64,000 bases of DNA from Ochrobactrum chromiisoli (GTDB lineage Bacteria; Pseudomonadota; Alphaproteobacteria; Rhizobiales; Rhizobiaceae). The stretch lies in NCBI RefSeq assembly GCF_026241335.1, contig NZ_JAPHAV010000013.1:44206-108205 (forward strand), read 5' to 3'. How positions within the stretch are numbered: position 1 is the stretch's first letter; each line of letters begins with the position of its first letter. The position numbers and the translations under genes were made by a program. Shown one piece after another: positions 8,036-16,906 of the stretch. A model generated the notes under the pieces. It had not been told where the DNA came from. It worked only from the letters and a program-made list of their open reading frames with translations, and ran no database searches.

Positions 8036-9136
8036 TCCGCTCCATAGGCCACCGTTCTGATAGGAGAGGAACGCACGAAGTGCAGCTTCTGCCTGTTCCG
8101 GTAAAAACGGGAAACTCGACAAAGCAGCCGTGGGCGAAAGAACGCCGTGGTCATTGACGGGGCAGCTCGCCAGATAGCCGTCAGGGCCATCAGACGAGGT
8201 CAAACCCCATCCACATTGGCCGTATCCCGCATATCCATTTGGGTTCCGGTTGCAATGCTCATAGTTGATCGTTGCATGGGCGACAGCCTGTTGCCAATAG
8301 TCTAAATCGTTATCAAGAAGCTGTCTTGGATCTAGCGCGCAAAACGAATATTGCGACAGAAAAAGTGGGCCGCCGAATGGCGTTCCTGCGGGAAGCTGAT
8401 GTCCATAATAGGACTGCCCGTTGAGGTACTTTCCATCATTTTTCCAGCCCCGTTGATACACCCCAGGGTCGATGGGATGGGTTGAAGATCCCGCGGCAAG
8501 GATATACGCGACGAGGGCTTCGTTCCAACCGGTGATGGGTGTATTTTTGTACCATGAATATTGGGGGCTCCAGTGCCAATAAAGCGAAGGCCGGGCGCCG
8601 GGACGCACATAATTGGCCCATTCAACAGCATCGCAGATGATGTTGATGCGCTGTCGCAGATCGGTTTCCTCAACCGAAAGCCCGGAGAAAAATTCCCGCG
8701 CGCAAATCAATCCTTGAATAAGCAGACTGGTTTCGACCAGATCACCGCCATCATCCCTCGGCTTCCAACGCACTATCTTCAAATGGCTTGGCCGCACAAA
8801 ATGCGGAAACGCACCGCGAAATCGATCGATCTGCTCAAGGCTCTGCATTATCGCCAAAAGGCGCAGACATGCCTCCTTACGGGATATCAATTTCCTATGG
8901 ACGAGAACCACCAGAACCATAATTCCAAATCCGGTCCCACCTATCGAAACCAGATCAATAGTCGTAGCATTTCCTTTGTGTCTGCGATCAAAGGGGAGCC
9001 CGGTTTGATCATGCGCCCCGTCCCAGAAGTACGACCCATGCGCTTTTTGAACAGCATCCAACAAGATCGAAAGAGGCGAGTGGCGAAGCTCTTCGGCATC
9101 GTCTATCTGGCAGCTTGGCTTGGTCATATCGCGCAA
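8036..9136 (-). pseudogene. glucoamylase-like protein, 3' end lost to an IS21 end
   Basis: About 367 residues resemble bacterial glycoamylase-like proteins (the domain also found in cyclic beta-1,2-glucan synthases). SYFWDGAHDQTGLPFDR opens the domain, then SIGGTGFGIMVLV and REFFSGLS, SLYWHWSPQYSW, and GWNEALVAYILAAGSSTHPI. The family normally ends with a conserved YGF.DAFN-type motif; here the frame runs into the IS21 tip at 8035, and three bases later reaches a stop at 8027. No signal peptide is visible. Whether the shortened protein is active is unknown; loss of the C-terminal alpha/alpha-barrel strand suggests not. It is divergent from the IclR gene. Confidence 0.65.
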
Positions 9137-9171
9137 TTCAATTCGGAGAAAATCGCAAAAACATCAAGAAC

Positions 9172-9183
9172 TACGTTAACGTA
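9172..9183. promoter_or_regulatory. 12-bp perfect palindrome in the IclR promoter region
   Basis: TACGTTAACGTA lies between the divergent glucoamylase-like gene and the IclR gene. It is a reasonable operator candidate for autoregulation, inferred from symmetry and position only. Confidence 0.35.
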
Positions 9184-9320
9184 AAGTTATGAAAAGGATA
9201 TCACCCACCATATCAGGAAATGGTGTTGAGGGTTTTTCTTTTCAGCGCGGCTTGTATATTTTAAGCACTTGCGCCGCGCCTCACGTTGTGCTGCGTAAAT
9301 GGCTTCGGCGGCGCGATACG

Positions 9321-10139
9321 ATGCTGGATGATTTAAACTCAATTGGGCATGGGATACTGAGATTGTTAGACAGAGAAAAGACGCAGCCGACCGATAATCT
9401 GATGGTCCGTTCGGTGGAAAAGGCTTTCAAAGTCATGGAAGCGTTTGACGGCGCCAATCCAGAACTGAGCCTATCACAGGTGGCGTCGCTCGTGGGGCTG
9501 GATAAAAGCGCTGCGCAACGGTTTACGCATACGCTTGTCCAATTGGGATACCTATCGAAAGACCCGACCACAAAGCGCTTTCAGCTGGGTGTCCGCGTGC
9601 TTGAACGTGCCGGTGTCTATATATCCAATGACAAGATTATCAGCAAGGCCATGCCTGTTCTGCTGCATTTGAGCAAGGAAACCGAAGAAACGGTCAATAT
9701 GACCTTTCTTGACGGGCACGAAATCGTTTTCGTCGTTCGCTTTATGAGCCGATATGTGCTGGGCACCAATGTTGTGGTTGGCACAAGGCTTCCCGCCTAT
9801 TGCACGGCCCCCGGAAGGGCCATGCTTTCGATGTTGCCGCCTGCACAGTTGGAACAGGTGCTTCAAGCCTCCGATCTCAGGCCATATACGAATGAAACCA
9901 TATATGAATATGAGCCGCTCAAGGCATCCATTGCGGCTGCGAAAACCAACGGCTATGCGGTTGCGTGGAGCGAATATTACGCAGGCGATCTTTCTATCGC
10001 AGCCCCTCTCATCGATGCCAATGGCGCGCCGCGTGCCGCAATCAATATCGGCGTTTCCAGCGCACGATACTCCCGCGAACAGGTGGTTGAGAAATTTGGC
10101 GAGCTGATCAAGGCTGCCGCCCAGTCTATTGCGCTGTAA
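9321..10139 (+). CDS. IclR-family transcriptional regulator
   Basis: A 272-residue protein from the ATG at 9321; an upstream in-frame ATG at 9189 would add 44 non-family residues. The N-terminal winged helix (about residues 31-95) has SLSQVASLVGLDKSAAQRF and GYLSKD.TTKRFQLG. The C-terminal IclR effector domain follows, with TVNMTFLDGHEIVF, TRLPAYCTAPGRAML and GYAVAWSEYYAGDLSIAAPL. IclR proteins usually bind a small acid or aromatic effector and control a neighbouring catabolic operon as activator or repressor. It sits 146 bp upstream of the first catabolic gene on the same strand and is the obvious local regulator. Confidence 0.85.
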   Translation: MLDDLNSIGHGILRLLDREKTQPTDNLMVRSVEKAFKVMEAFDGANPELSLSQVASLVGLDKSAAQRFTHTLVQLGYLSKDPTTKRFQLGVRVLERAGVYISNDKIISKAMPVLLHLSKETEETVNMTFLDGHEIVFVVRFMSRYVLGTNVVVGTRLPAYCTAPGRAMLSMLPPAQLEQVLQASDLRPYTNETIYEYEPLKASIAAAKTNGYAVAWSEYYAGDLSIAAPLIDANGAPRAAINIGVSSARYSREQVVEKFGELIKAAAQSIAL

Positions 10140-10219
10140 AGCCCTCCGTTCGTAAATCATTGAATCTCTGAAAATTCACCGAATAAATTCATCGCTTTGA
10201 ATTTTTTTGGCACTTCCTA

Positions 10220-10253
10220 TTGACAATTTTGCACGAAAGAATTGAAATTCAAT
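10220..10253 (+). promoter_or_regulatory. promoter with overlapping palindrome before the catabolic operon
   Basis: A consensus -35 box TTGACA lies at 10220-10225. The place expected for the -10 box is covered by a perfect 13-bp palindrome, ATTGAAATTCAAT (10241-10253). An operator covering the -10 region suggests repression. A half-site AATTCACC at 10173-10180 resembles the palindromes at 15231 and 16852. Confidence 0.45.
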
Positions 10254-10285
10254 AAATAGTATTACAATACAATACGGGAACAAAA

Positions 10286-11065
10286 ATGACAGAGAATTGC
10301 ATCCTTCGAGAGAATCGCGGTCGCGTATGTGTAATCACGCTGAACCGTCCGGAAATTCTCAACGCGTGGAACAAGGCAATGCGCGACGAACTGGTTCGCG
10401 CATTGGATCACGCCGATGAAGATGCCAGCGTACGCGCCATCATTTTGACAGGTGCCGGAGACCGGGCCTTCGGTGCGGGACAAGACCTCAACGAAACCAA
10501 GACATTTGATCCCGATCGGGCAGAAGAATGGATCGGCGAATGGAAGCGGCTCTATGATCGGTTGCGTTCGCTCAGCAAACCATTGATCATGGCGCTCAAC
10601 GGTGTGGCCGCAGGTTCTGCGTTTCAGGTCGCACTTTTGGGCGATTTTCGCATTGCCCACGCCGGTGTGACCATGGGACAGCCGGAGATCAATTCCGGCA
10701 TTACCTCGACCACTGGCCCATGGATCATGAAGGAAATGATCGGCATTGCACGCACCATCGACCTGACCTTGAGCGGCCGTATGCTGGACGCTCAGGAGTG
10801 CCATCATATTGGACTGATCAACAAGATCGTAGCACCGGAAGATGTTCTGCCCGAAGCTCTCAAGCTCGGCGAAATGCTGGCTGACAAGCCGCCTTTGGCG
10901 ATGAAGCTGAATAAAGCCCGCTTCCGTGAGGTGACAGAAGCCACATTCCAGGATGCGCTTGCAGCAGGCATTAGAAATCAGCGCGTTTCCTATGCAGATG
11001 GCGAGCCGAACCGTATGATGGAAGCGTTCCTTGAAGAACGCCGGCGCCGCAAGGCTGCCAAGTAA
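10286..11065 (+). CDS. enoyl-CoA hydratase/isomerase
   Basis: A 259-residue crotonase-fold protein. NRPEILNAWNKAMRDEL opens the domain, GAGDRAFGAGQDL near residues 55-68 forms the first oxyanion-hole strand, and NGVAAGSAFQVALLGDFRIA near 105-124 the second. The family hydrates, isomerises or cleaves acyl-CoA thioesters. The position usually occupied by a catalytic Glu is QPEINSGI. It is the first gene of the cluster, directly followed by an acyl-CoA ligase that would supply its CoA substrate. Confidence 0.85.
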   Translation: MTENCILRENRGRVCVITLNRPEILNAWNKAMRDELVRALDHADEDASVRAIILTGAGDRAFGAGQDLNETKTFDPDRAEEWIGEWKRLYDRLRSLSKPLIMALNGVAAGSAFQVALLGDFRIAHAGVTMGQPEINSGITSTTGPWIMKEMIGIARTIDLTLSGRMLDAQECHHIGLINKIVAPEDVLPEALKLGEMLADKPPLAMKLNKARFREVTEATFQDALAAGIRNQRVSYADGEPNRMMEAFLEERRRRKAAK

Positions 11066-11102
11066 ACGGCACACATTCCAACGCATTTCTCAAGGTCTTC
11101 AA

Positions 11103-12617
11103 GTGAATAATAACGGCTTCGTATCATTGCTGCCCGAAGTGGCAGCCCGGTTGGGTGACGCTGTCTATGCGACCTTTAACGGTGTGCCTATTCATTTCGA
11201 TGAATTGCACAGACAGTCGGACAGTGTTGCCGTCGAGCTACGCACCATGGGTGTTCATGCGGGGGACCGCGTGGCGCTGATGTTGCGCAACAGTCCGGAA
11301 AGTCTTTCGGCATTGTTTGGCATAGCCAAAAGCGGTGCGGTCTGGGTCCCGGTCAATATCCAGGCCAAGGGTGACAGCCTCAAATACCTCATCGAGCATT
11401 CAAGCCCGAAAGTTATCATTGCCAATGAAGATATCCTCCCCAATCTGCAAGAGTGCGGGGCGGACCTTTCGCAGACCATCATCGTTACGGATATTGGTGA
11501 GCGCAGCATCAGGAAGCTTGCTGAAGGTGGCCATGTCTTCAGCGAAGCTTTGCCGGAACCCGACGCCCTTTTCGCCTTAAACTATACGTCCGGCACCACA
11601 GGACGTCCCAAGGGTGTGCAGGTTACGCACCGGATGCTGCGCTATGCCTGTGAAGCGGTAATCCTCTGCGCCGATGCCTATGATGATGACATATTTTTTG
11701 TATGGGAGCCGCTTTATCATATTGGCGGCGCACAGTTGATTGCGCTTCCGCTGCTGCGTCGCATAAAGCTGGCAATGGTCGACAGATTTAGTGCCAGCCG
11801 TTTCTGGGAACAGGTCAACGAAGCTAGGGCAACGCATATTCATTATTTGGGTGGCGTGCTTCAGATACTTCTAAAACAGCCGGTGACCGAAGCTGAATTG
11901 CAACATAAGGTACGTGTGGCGTGGGGCGGTGGCTGTCCAAAGGAAATCTGGAGGGCGTTTGAAGAACGTTTCCGTCTGCCTTTGCGTGAGTGTTACGGAA
12001 TGACGGAATCCTCAAGCATAACCACCTATAATGGTGATGGTGTTCTGGGTTCAGTCGGACGTCCGGTGCCGTGGCTTGCGGTCAAGATTTGCGATGACAA
12101 TGGTGTCGAACAGCCTGTGGGTACGCCTGGCGAGATCATCATCACTGAGCGTGAGCAAGGTGCCGTTTTCAAAGGCTATTTCAACAATGTCGAAGCAACG
12201 CAAAAAGCCTTGCAACCCTACGGTTTCCGGACCGGGGATCTTGGTGCGCTGGATGCTGACGGCTATCTGAACTTTCTGGGCAGGTTGACGGATAGTGTGC
12301 GCGTGCGCGGTGAGAATGTTTCGGCGTTCGAAGTCGAGCATGTCGCGTCCAGTCATCCCGACGTTGAAGATTGCGCGATGGTGGGTGTGAAAGCCGATAT
12401 TGGCGAGCAGGAAATCAAGCTGTTCATTCAGCCGCGCATCGACAGTGCACCACAACCGGCAGACATATCCTCATGGCTGGCCAGTCGTCTGGCCAATTTC
12501 CAGAACCCGCGATACATCGCGTTTGTCGACAGTTTTGAGCGGACACCCAGCCAACGCATCATGAAACATAGGCTTTCGCCTTCGCTTGAGGGTGTCTGGG
12601 ACCGTACGAAGAATTAA
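11103..12617 (+). CDS. acyl-CoA synthetase (AMP-forming ligase)
   Basis: From a GTG at 11103, with AAGG about ten bases upstream, the protein has 504 residues; the frame is also open to an ATG at 11031 inside the hydratase gene. NYTSGTTGRPKGV (about residue 163) is the AMP-binding loop, ECYGMTESS the A5-type motif, FRTGDLG the ribose-contacting Asp, and GRLTDSVRVRGENVSAFEVE the hinge to the C-terminal lid. PSQRIMKHRL contains the usual catalytic lysine region near the end. It activates a carboxylic acid to its CoA thioester. With the hydratase and the dehydrogenases downstream it suggests a CoA-dependent catabolic route for a branched or cyclic acid of unknown identity. Confidence 0.85.
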   Translation: MNNNGFVSLLPEVAARLGDAVYATFNGVPIHFDELHRQSDSVAVELRTMGVHAGDRVALMLRNSPESLSALFGIAKSGAVWVPVNIQAKGDSLKYLIEHSSPKVIIANEDILPNLQECGADLSQTIIVTDIGERSIRKLAEGGHVFSEALPEPDALFALNYTSGTTGRPKGVQVTHRMLRYACEAVILCADAYDDDIFFVWEPLYHIGGAQLIALPLLRRIKLAMVDRFSASRFWEQVNEARATHIHYLGGVLQILLKQPVTEAELQHKVRVAWGGGCPKEIWRAFEERFRLPLRECYGMTESSSITTYNGDGVLGSVGRPVPWLAVKICDDNGVEQPVGTPGEIIITEREQGAVFKGYFNNVEATQKALQPYGFRTGDLGALDADGYLNFLGRLTDSVRVRGENVSAFEVEHVASSHPDVEDCAMVGVKADIGEQEIKLFIQPRIDSAPQPADISSWLASRLANFQNPRYIAFVDSFERTPSQRIMKHRLSPSLEGVWDRTKN

Positions 12618-12662
12618 TGATCATCATAGGCGCGAAAAACGCGCAATTATGGGGAATGCAGA

Positions 12663-13766
12663 ATGAAAGCCGCAGTCTTATACGAGTATGGTCAGGATCT
12701 GGTTATCGAGGATGTGCCCATCTCTGATCCAGCCGACCGTGAAGTCATGGTGAAGATCATGGCCACAGGTGTTTGCCATAGCGATCTTAGCGCGGCACGG
12801 GGCAAATCGCTGCCAAAACTACCCATGATTCTTGGACATGAAGCGTCCGGTATCGTCGAGAAGGTTGGCGCTTCCGTTACCAAAGTCAAAAAAGGCGACC
12901 GCGTTATTATTTCGTGGGCACCAAACTGTGGTGATTGTTTCTATTGCCAAAAGCGCCTGCCAACAATGTGCGGCGTTTATGGCGATGCGGCTGTGGGCGG
13001 AACGTTGTGGTATGGCAAGCGCCATCTGGGCAGCGCCGAAAAGCCGATCAATCATTTCACCTGTGTCGCAAGCTATGCGGAATATGCTGTTATTCCGGAA
13101 GCTGGTTGCTCCATCATTTCAGATGATGTGCCTTTTGAAGTTGCTGCCCTTGTTGGCTGTGCGGTAACAACGGGCTTCGGGGCAGTCGTTAACGACGCCC
13201 GTGTGCAGCCCGGTGAAGTGATTGGCGTCATCGGAGTGGGCGGCGTTGGGATCAATGCCATTCATACCGCAGCACTTGCGGGTGCAAAGGCCGTTGTCGC
13301 GATTGACATCAACCCTGATAAGGAAGCCGTGGCGCGTGAATTTGGAGCAACGCATTTCCTGAATTCTGCAACGCAGGACGTAGTTGCTGAATTGAAGGCG
13401 CTTAGTGACGGTCGTGGTGCCGATAGTATCATTGATTGCACGGGACGTCCGCAGGCAATTTGCCTTGCCTATGATGCGATCCGCTGCGGCGGAATCGTGG
13501 TTTCAGTCGGCATCGCGGCCAAGGGCGAAATGGTTGCTCTGCCTGCATCGACACTTCCCAATACCCAGAAGAAAATTGTTGGCAGCAATTATGGCGGCGG
13601 CGTTCCCGAGCTCGATTTTGAACGCATCCTCGCGCTCTACAAAGCTGGCAAATACGAACTCGACAAGCAGATCGGCAAGCGCATCCCGCTCGATCAGGTG
13701 AATGAAGCCTTCCGTTGGATGGAGCAGGGCGTGCTTGCCCGTACCATCATCTGTTTTGACCGTTAA
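12663..13766 (+). CDS. zinc-dependent alcohol dehydrogenase
   Basis: A 367-residue medium-chain dehydrogenase. GVCHSDL and GHEASGIVEKVG carry the catalytic zinc Cys and His-Glu, and the third ligand is in VGCAVTTGFGAV. CGDCFYCQKRLPTMC holds the structural zinc cysteines, and GVIGVGGVGINAIHTAALAGA is the NAD-binding Rossmann loop followed by the acidic DINPDK strand end, indicating NAD rather than NADP. It lies 45 bp after the ligase and 16 bp before an aldehyde dehydrogenase, so it likely oxidises an alcohol to the aldehyde used next. Confidence 0.88.
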   Translation: MKAAVLYEYGQDLVIEDVPISDPADREVMVKIMATGVCHSDLSAARGKSLPKLPMILGHEASGIVEKVGASVTKVKKGDRVIISWAPNCGDCFYCQKRLPTMCGVYGDAAVGGTLWYGKRHLGSAEKPINHFTCVASYAEYAVIPEAGCSIISDDVPFEVAALVGCAVTTGFGAVVNDARVQPGEVIGVIGVGGVGINAIHTAALAGAKAVVAIDINPDKEAVAREFGATHFLNSATQDVVAELKALSDGRGADSIIDCTGRPQAICLAYDAIRCGGIVVSVGIAAKGEMVALPASTLPNTQKKIVGSNYGGGVPELDFERILALYKAGKYELDKQIGKRIPLDQVNEAFRWMEQGVLARTIICFDR

Positions 13767-13782
13767 ACTGAGTATCATCGAC

Positions 13783-15231
13783 ATGACACAGGTTCAGTAT
13801 CCTAACACACAGCTTTTCATTAACGGCCAGTGGATCAATTCCTCTGACGGCAAAGATCTTGCGGTCCTCAATCCGGCAACCGGCAAGGAAATCGGTCGCG
13901 TGGCACGTGCCACAACGGCAGATCTCGAGCTGGCACTTCATGCTGCCGAAACTGCTTTCAAAAGCTATCGCCGTACCACGGCGCGGGAACGTGCAAAGCT
14001 GCTTCACGCAGCCGCAGACAACCTTCGAGCCCGCATCGATGATATCGCGCCAATCATGACCCTTGAGCAGGGCAAGCCTTTGAAAGAGGCGCAGTCAGAA
14101 TTACGCAATGCCGACGACGTCATTCGCTGGTTTGCGGAGGAAGCTATCCGTTCTTATGGACGTCTTATTCCTGCCCGTAACAATCATACCCAGCAGATTG
14201 CAATGAAAGAGCCGATCGGCGTTGTGGCTGCATTCACGCCGTGGAATTATCCGGTAGCACAGGCGATCCGCAAGATTTGCGGTGCTCTGGCCGCTGGTTG
14301 TACCGTCATCCTGAAAGCTGCCGAAGAGGCACCAGCGTCGTGCGCGGCCATGGTCAAGGCTTTTGCGGATGCAGGGTTTCCGGTTGGAAGTCTTAATCTG
14401 GTGTTTGGAACGCCTGCTGACATTTCTGGCTATCTGGTGCCACACCCAACCGTGCGCAAAATTTCCTTCACGGGATCGACTCCAGTGGGCAAGCAGCTCA
14501 CCGCAATGGCTGGCGCCAATATGAAACGCGCAACGATGGAGTTGGGCGGCCACGCACCATATATCGTTTGTGCGGATGCTGATCTGGACGCAGCGGCAGC
14601 GATGCTGGTTGGTCACAAATACCACAATGCGGGTCAGGTCTGCATTGCTCCGACCCGTATCCTCGTTGAGGAAGGTGTATTTGATACATTCCTCGCACGC
14701 GTGACGACGGAAACCGCTAAGGTCAAGGTTGGCGACGGTATGAACCCTGCGACCACCATGGGACCAATGGCCAATGCGCGCCGTCTCGACGCGATGGATC
14801 GGCTGATCGCCGATGCAGTCGGCAAAGGCGCAAAATGCCTCACAGGTGGCGCCCGTCACAATGATGATGGCGGCTTCTACTATCAGCCAACCATCCTGAC
14901 CGACGTTCCGTTGAATGCTGATATCATGCATGAGGAGCCTTTTGGCCCGGTGATGATCGTCAATCGCTTTTCGTCGCTGGACGATGCGATAGAGGAAGCA
15001 AACCGCCTTCCTTATGGTCTGGCTGCCTATGGCTTTACCGCATCACAGCTCAAGGCACTGCGTATGACGCAGGAAATCGAAACCGGCATGATCTCCATCA
15101 ACGAATATGGCCTTGCCTATGCCGAGGTTCCATTCAATGGGGTGAAGGATTCCGGCTACGGTTCGGAAGGTGGCACCGAGGCTTTGGAAACCTTTCAGGT
15201 CGTGAAATTCGTTTCACAGCTAAATATTTAG
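13783..15231 (+). CDS. NAD(P)-dependent aldehyde dehydrogenase
   Basis: From the ATG at 13783 the protein has 482 residues, the family norm; an upstream frame to 13702 only overlaps the previous gene. FTPWNYPVAQAIRKICGALAAG carries the oxyanion Asn, ISFTGSTPVGKQL the cofactor loop, TMELGGHAPYIV the general-base Glu, and AGQVCIAPTRILV the nucleophilic Cys. EEPFGPVM near the end is also canonical. It resembles the succinate-semialdehyde branch but the substrate is unassigned. It converts the product of the preceding alcohol dehydrogenase to an acid. Confidence 0.88.
   Translation: MTQVQYPNTQLFINGQWINSSDGKDLAVLNPATGKEIGRVARATTADLELALHAAETAFKSYRRTTARERAKLLHAAADNLRARIDDIAPIMTLEQGKPLKEAQSELRNADDVIRWFAEEAIRSYGRLIPARNNHTQQIAMKEPIGVVAAFTPWNYPVAQAIRKICGALAAGCTVILKAAEEAPASCAAMVKAFADAGFPVGSLNLVFGTPADISGYLVPHPTVRKISFTGSTPVGKQLTAMAGANMKRATMELGGHAPYIVCADADLDAAAAMLVGHKYHNAGQVCIAPTRILVEEGVFDTFLARVTTETAKVKVGDGMNPATTMGPMANARRLDAMDRLIADAVGKGAKCLTGGARHNDDGGFYYQPTILTDVPLNADIMHEEPFGPVMIVNRFSSLDDAIEEANRLPYGLAAYGFTASQLKALRMTQEIETGMISINEYGLAYAEVPFNGVKDSGYGSEGGTEALETFQVVKFVSQLNI
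15202..15217. repeat. 16-bp inverted repeat at the end of the aldehyde dehydrogenase gene
   Basis: GTGAAA TTCG TTTCAC is a perfect 6-bp inverted repeat with a 4-bp spacer, lying in the last codons of the gene, 14 bp before the TTCAC/GTGAA palindrome at 15231. Its half-sites have the same GTGAA/TTCAC sequence in the opposite arrangement, so it may be an accessory operator or a small hairpin. Confidence 0.4.
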
Positions 15232-15279
15232 AATTCACCTCCGTGAAATATTGACATTATTTCATCATTTATGTGATGT
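15231..15279 (+). promoter_or_regulatory. operator palindrome and promoter before the decarboxylase-like gene
   Basis: GAATTCACCTCCGTGAAA (15231-15248) contains TTCAC-4-GTGAA. It is followed at once by TTGACA (15251-15256) and, 17 bp on, by a poor -10 (TGATGT, 15274-15279). The same 18-bp motif, differing at two spacer bases, stands at 16852-16869. Position just upstream of -35 fits an activator site. IclR or the XRE-cupin protein of the cluster is the likely binder, but that is inference. Confidence 0.55.
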
Positions 15280-15306
15280 TAATCGTGTCGAGCAGTCAGG
15301 AAGAAG

Positions 15307-16008
15307 TTGAACATGACATCCGTAGTCTATACCAATCCGCAGAATGCGCCTCTCTATGAAGCGCCGCCTTACGATTATAAATCCTTCACCAAGGTCAGTG
15401 TCTTTTGTCGCGTTGATGAGGCTGCCCTGCGCAAAGCGCTGCCAGCCGAGTTCGAAGTGCGTGGTAACGTGATCGAATTCTTCATCATGGACGTACCCAA
15501 TGGGGGCGCTCTGGGTGCCTATGCCGAAGGTGGCGTTGTTGTGCCGATGAGCTATAAGGGCCAGCCGGGCGGCCACGTTCTTTATGAAATCGTGACCAAT
15601 GATGACTCAATGGCTGTTGGCCGTGAAGTCTGGGGCTATCCTAAGAAAATGGGTGAGGTGTCGTGGTCACATGACGGAACGTCGATCAAGACGTCGCTGT
15701 CGCGTCGCGGCGTCCCGCTCATCGAAATTGAGTTTGACGCAGCTGATGCTGAGTTCGAGAAGCCAGCTTTGCAGCCGCGTTTCCAGACCCGACTTATCCC
15801 TTCGCCTGAAGGTGCGACTGCCAAAACCGAAATCATTGAGAATTCGCTGAAAGGCTTTTCGTATTCGACCCATTCGAAGGGTAAGGCGAAGATCACTATA
15901 GGTGGAAATGCTGCAGATCCAGTCCACGAACTGGTGATTGAAGAAGTCATCGGTGCGGAGATGATCGTGGCCGATTTCGTTCTTGGCTTCGGTAGGATTG
16001 TCGGTTAA
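15307..16008 (+). CDS. acetoacetate decarboxylase family protein
   Basis: A 233-residue protein (an ATG two codons later, at 15313, is an alternative start). EVWGYPKKMGEV near residues 109-120 matches the active-site region of acetoacetate decarboxylase, where the first lysine of the KK pair forms the Schiff base and the second lowers its pKa. Both are present. GGALGAYAEGGVVVPMSYKG and GHVLYEIVTNDDSMAVGRE are also typical. Family members decarboxylate beta-keto acids or act as aldolase/hydratase-like enzymes on larger keto acids. In this cluster it may process a keto-acid intermediate. It heads a second transcription unit with its own promoter. Confidence 0.8.
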   Translation: MNMTSVVYTNPQNAPLYEAPPYDYKSFTKVSVFCRVDEAALRKALPAEFEVRGNVIEFFIMDVPNGGALGAYAEGGVVVPMSYKGQPGGHVLYEIVTNDDSMAVGREVWGYPKKMGEVSWSHDGTSIKTSLSRRGVPLIEIEFDAADAEFEKPALQPRFQTRLIPSPEGATAKTEIIENSLKGFSYSTHSKGKAKITIGGNAADPVHELVIEEVIGAEMIVADFVLGFGRIVG

Positions 16009-16032
16009 CACCCCAACTAGAGTGGCTTCATC

Positions 16033-16836
16033 GTGGCGCAATTATCGAATAAATTCAGTCAAATGCTTTGTTTTCAGGGCAAGACAGTAATTGTCACCGG
16101 TGGAGCCCGCGGGATTGGTGCGGCAGCGTCGTCCCTGTTTGCCGAACTTGGTGCAAACGTTGCCGTCCTCGACATGGACCTTGATGTGGCTTTGGAAACA
16201 TCAGCGCGGCTCAATGCGCAATATCCGGACCGCATTTTTGCTCACGTGATCGATGTTACCAATGAAGTCAGTGTGACAGCTGCATTTCAGGCCGTTGAAG
16301 ATGCCTTTGGCGGCATTGACGTGCTGGTGAACAATGCAGGCATTTCGATCAGATTGCCGACGGAACAATTGTCACTTGCTGATTGGCAGCGGGTTGTGGA
16401 TGTCAATTTGACGGGCGTGTTTTTATGCGCCCGCAATGTGGCATCCCGCTGGATTGGCAGTCAAAAACCGGGCCATCCCGGCTGCATTGTTAATCTGGCC
16501 TCTATCATGAGCTTTTCGGGTTCTGGCCTGCACCCCAACATATCCTATCAGGCGACGAAGGGCGCGCTTGTTAATCTCACGCGTAGTCTCGCCGTGGAAT
16601 GGGCCACGCACGGGATACGTGTCAACGCCGTCGCGCCAACCTGGGTGCGCACACCATTGGTGAAGCACCTTATCGATGATGAAGCCACCATGGCGCAGAT
16701 CAGCGCGCTGACACCGCTTGGACGCATGGCAGAGCCTGAGGAAGTCGCAATGTCGATTGCCTTTCTCGCAAGCCCGGCTGCTTCCATGATTACCGGTCAC
16801 ATTCTGCCTGTTGATGGAGGATATCTGGCCAAATAA
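16033..16836 (+). CDS. short-chain dehydrogenase/reductase
   Basis: A 267-residue SDR with a GTG start at 16033; ATG at 16063 is an alternative. VTGGARGIGAA is the cofactor loop, DMDLDV after beta-2 suggests NAD preference, NNAGISI is the NNAG motif, and the catalytic Ser is in NLASIMSFSG with Tyr and Lys in SYQATKGALV. The C-terminal DGGYLAK is standard. It oxidises or reduces a hydroxy/keto intermediate. It follows the decarboxylase-like gene by 24 bp. Confidence 0.87.
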   Translation: MAQLSNKFSQMLCFQGKTVIVTGGARGIGAAASSLFAELGANVAVLDMDLDVALETSARLNAQYPDRIFAHVIDVTNEVSVTAAFQAVEDAFGGIDVLVNNAGISIRLPTEQLSLADWQRVVDVNLTGVFLCARNVASRWIGSQKPGHPGCIVNLASIMSFSGSGLHPNISYQATKGALVNLTRSLAVEWATHGIRVNAVAPTWVRTPLVKHLIDDEATMAQISALTPLGRMAEPEEVAMSIAFLASPAASMITGHILPVDGGYLAK

Positions 16837-16851
16837 GCCCACCCGCATAAA

Positions 16852-16869
16852 GAATTCACCTATGTGAAA
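16852..16869 (+). promoter_or_regulatory. second copy of the 18-bp operator motif, before the ABC importer
   Basis: GAATTCACCTATGTGAAA differs from the copy at 15231-15248 only at two spacer bases. It lies 38 bp before the start of the binding-protein gene, directly after the SDR stop, and likely places the importer under the same regulator. Confidence 0.55.
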
Positions 16870-16906
16870 ATCCAGCTCTTGAAAACAAGAGGAACAGGGG
16901 AACTTA

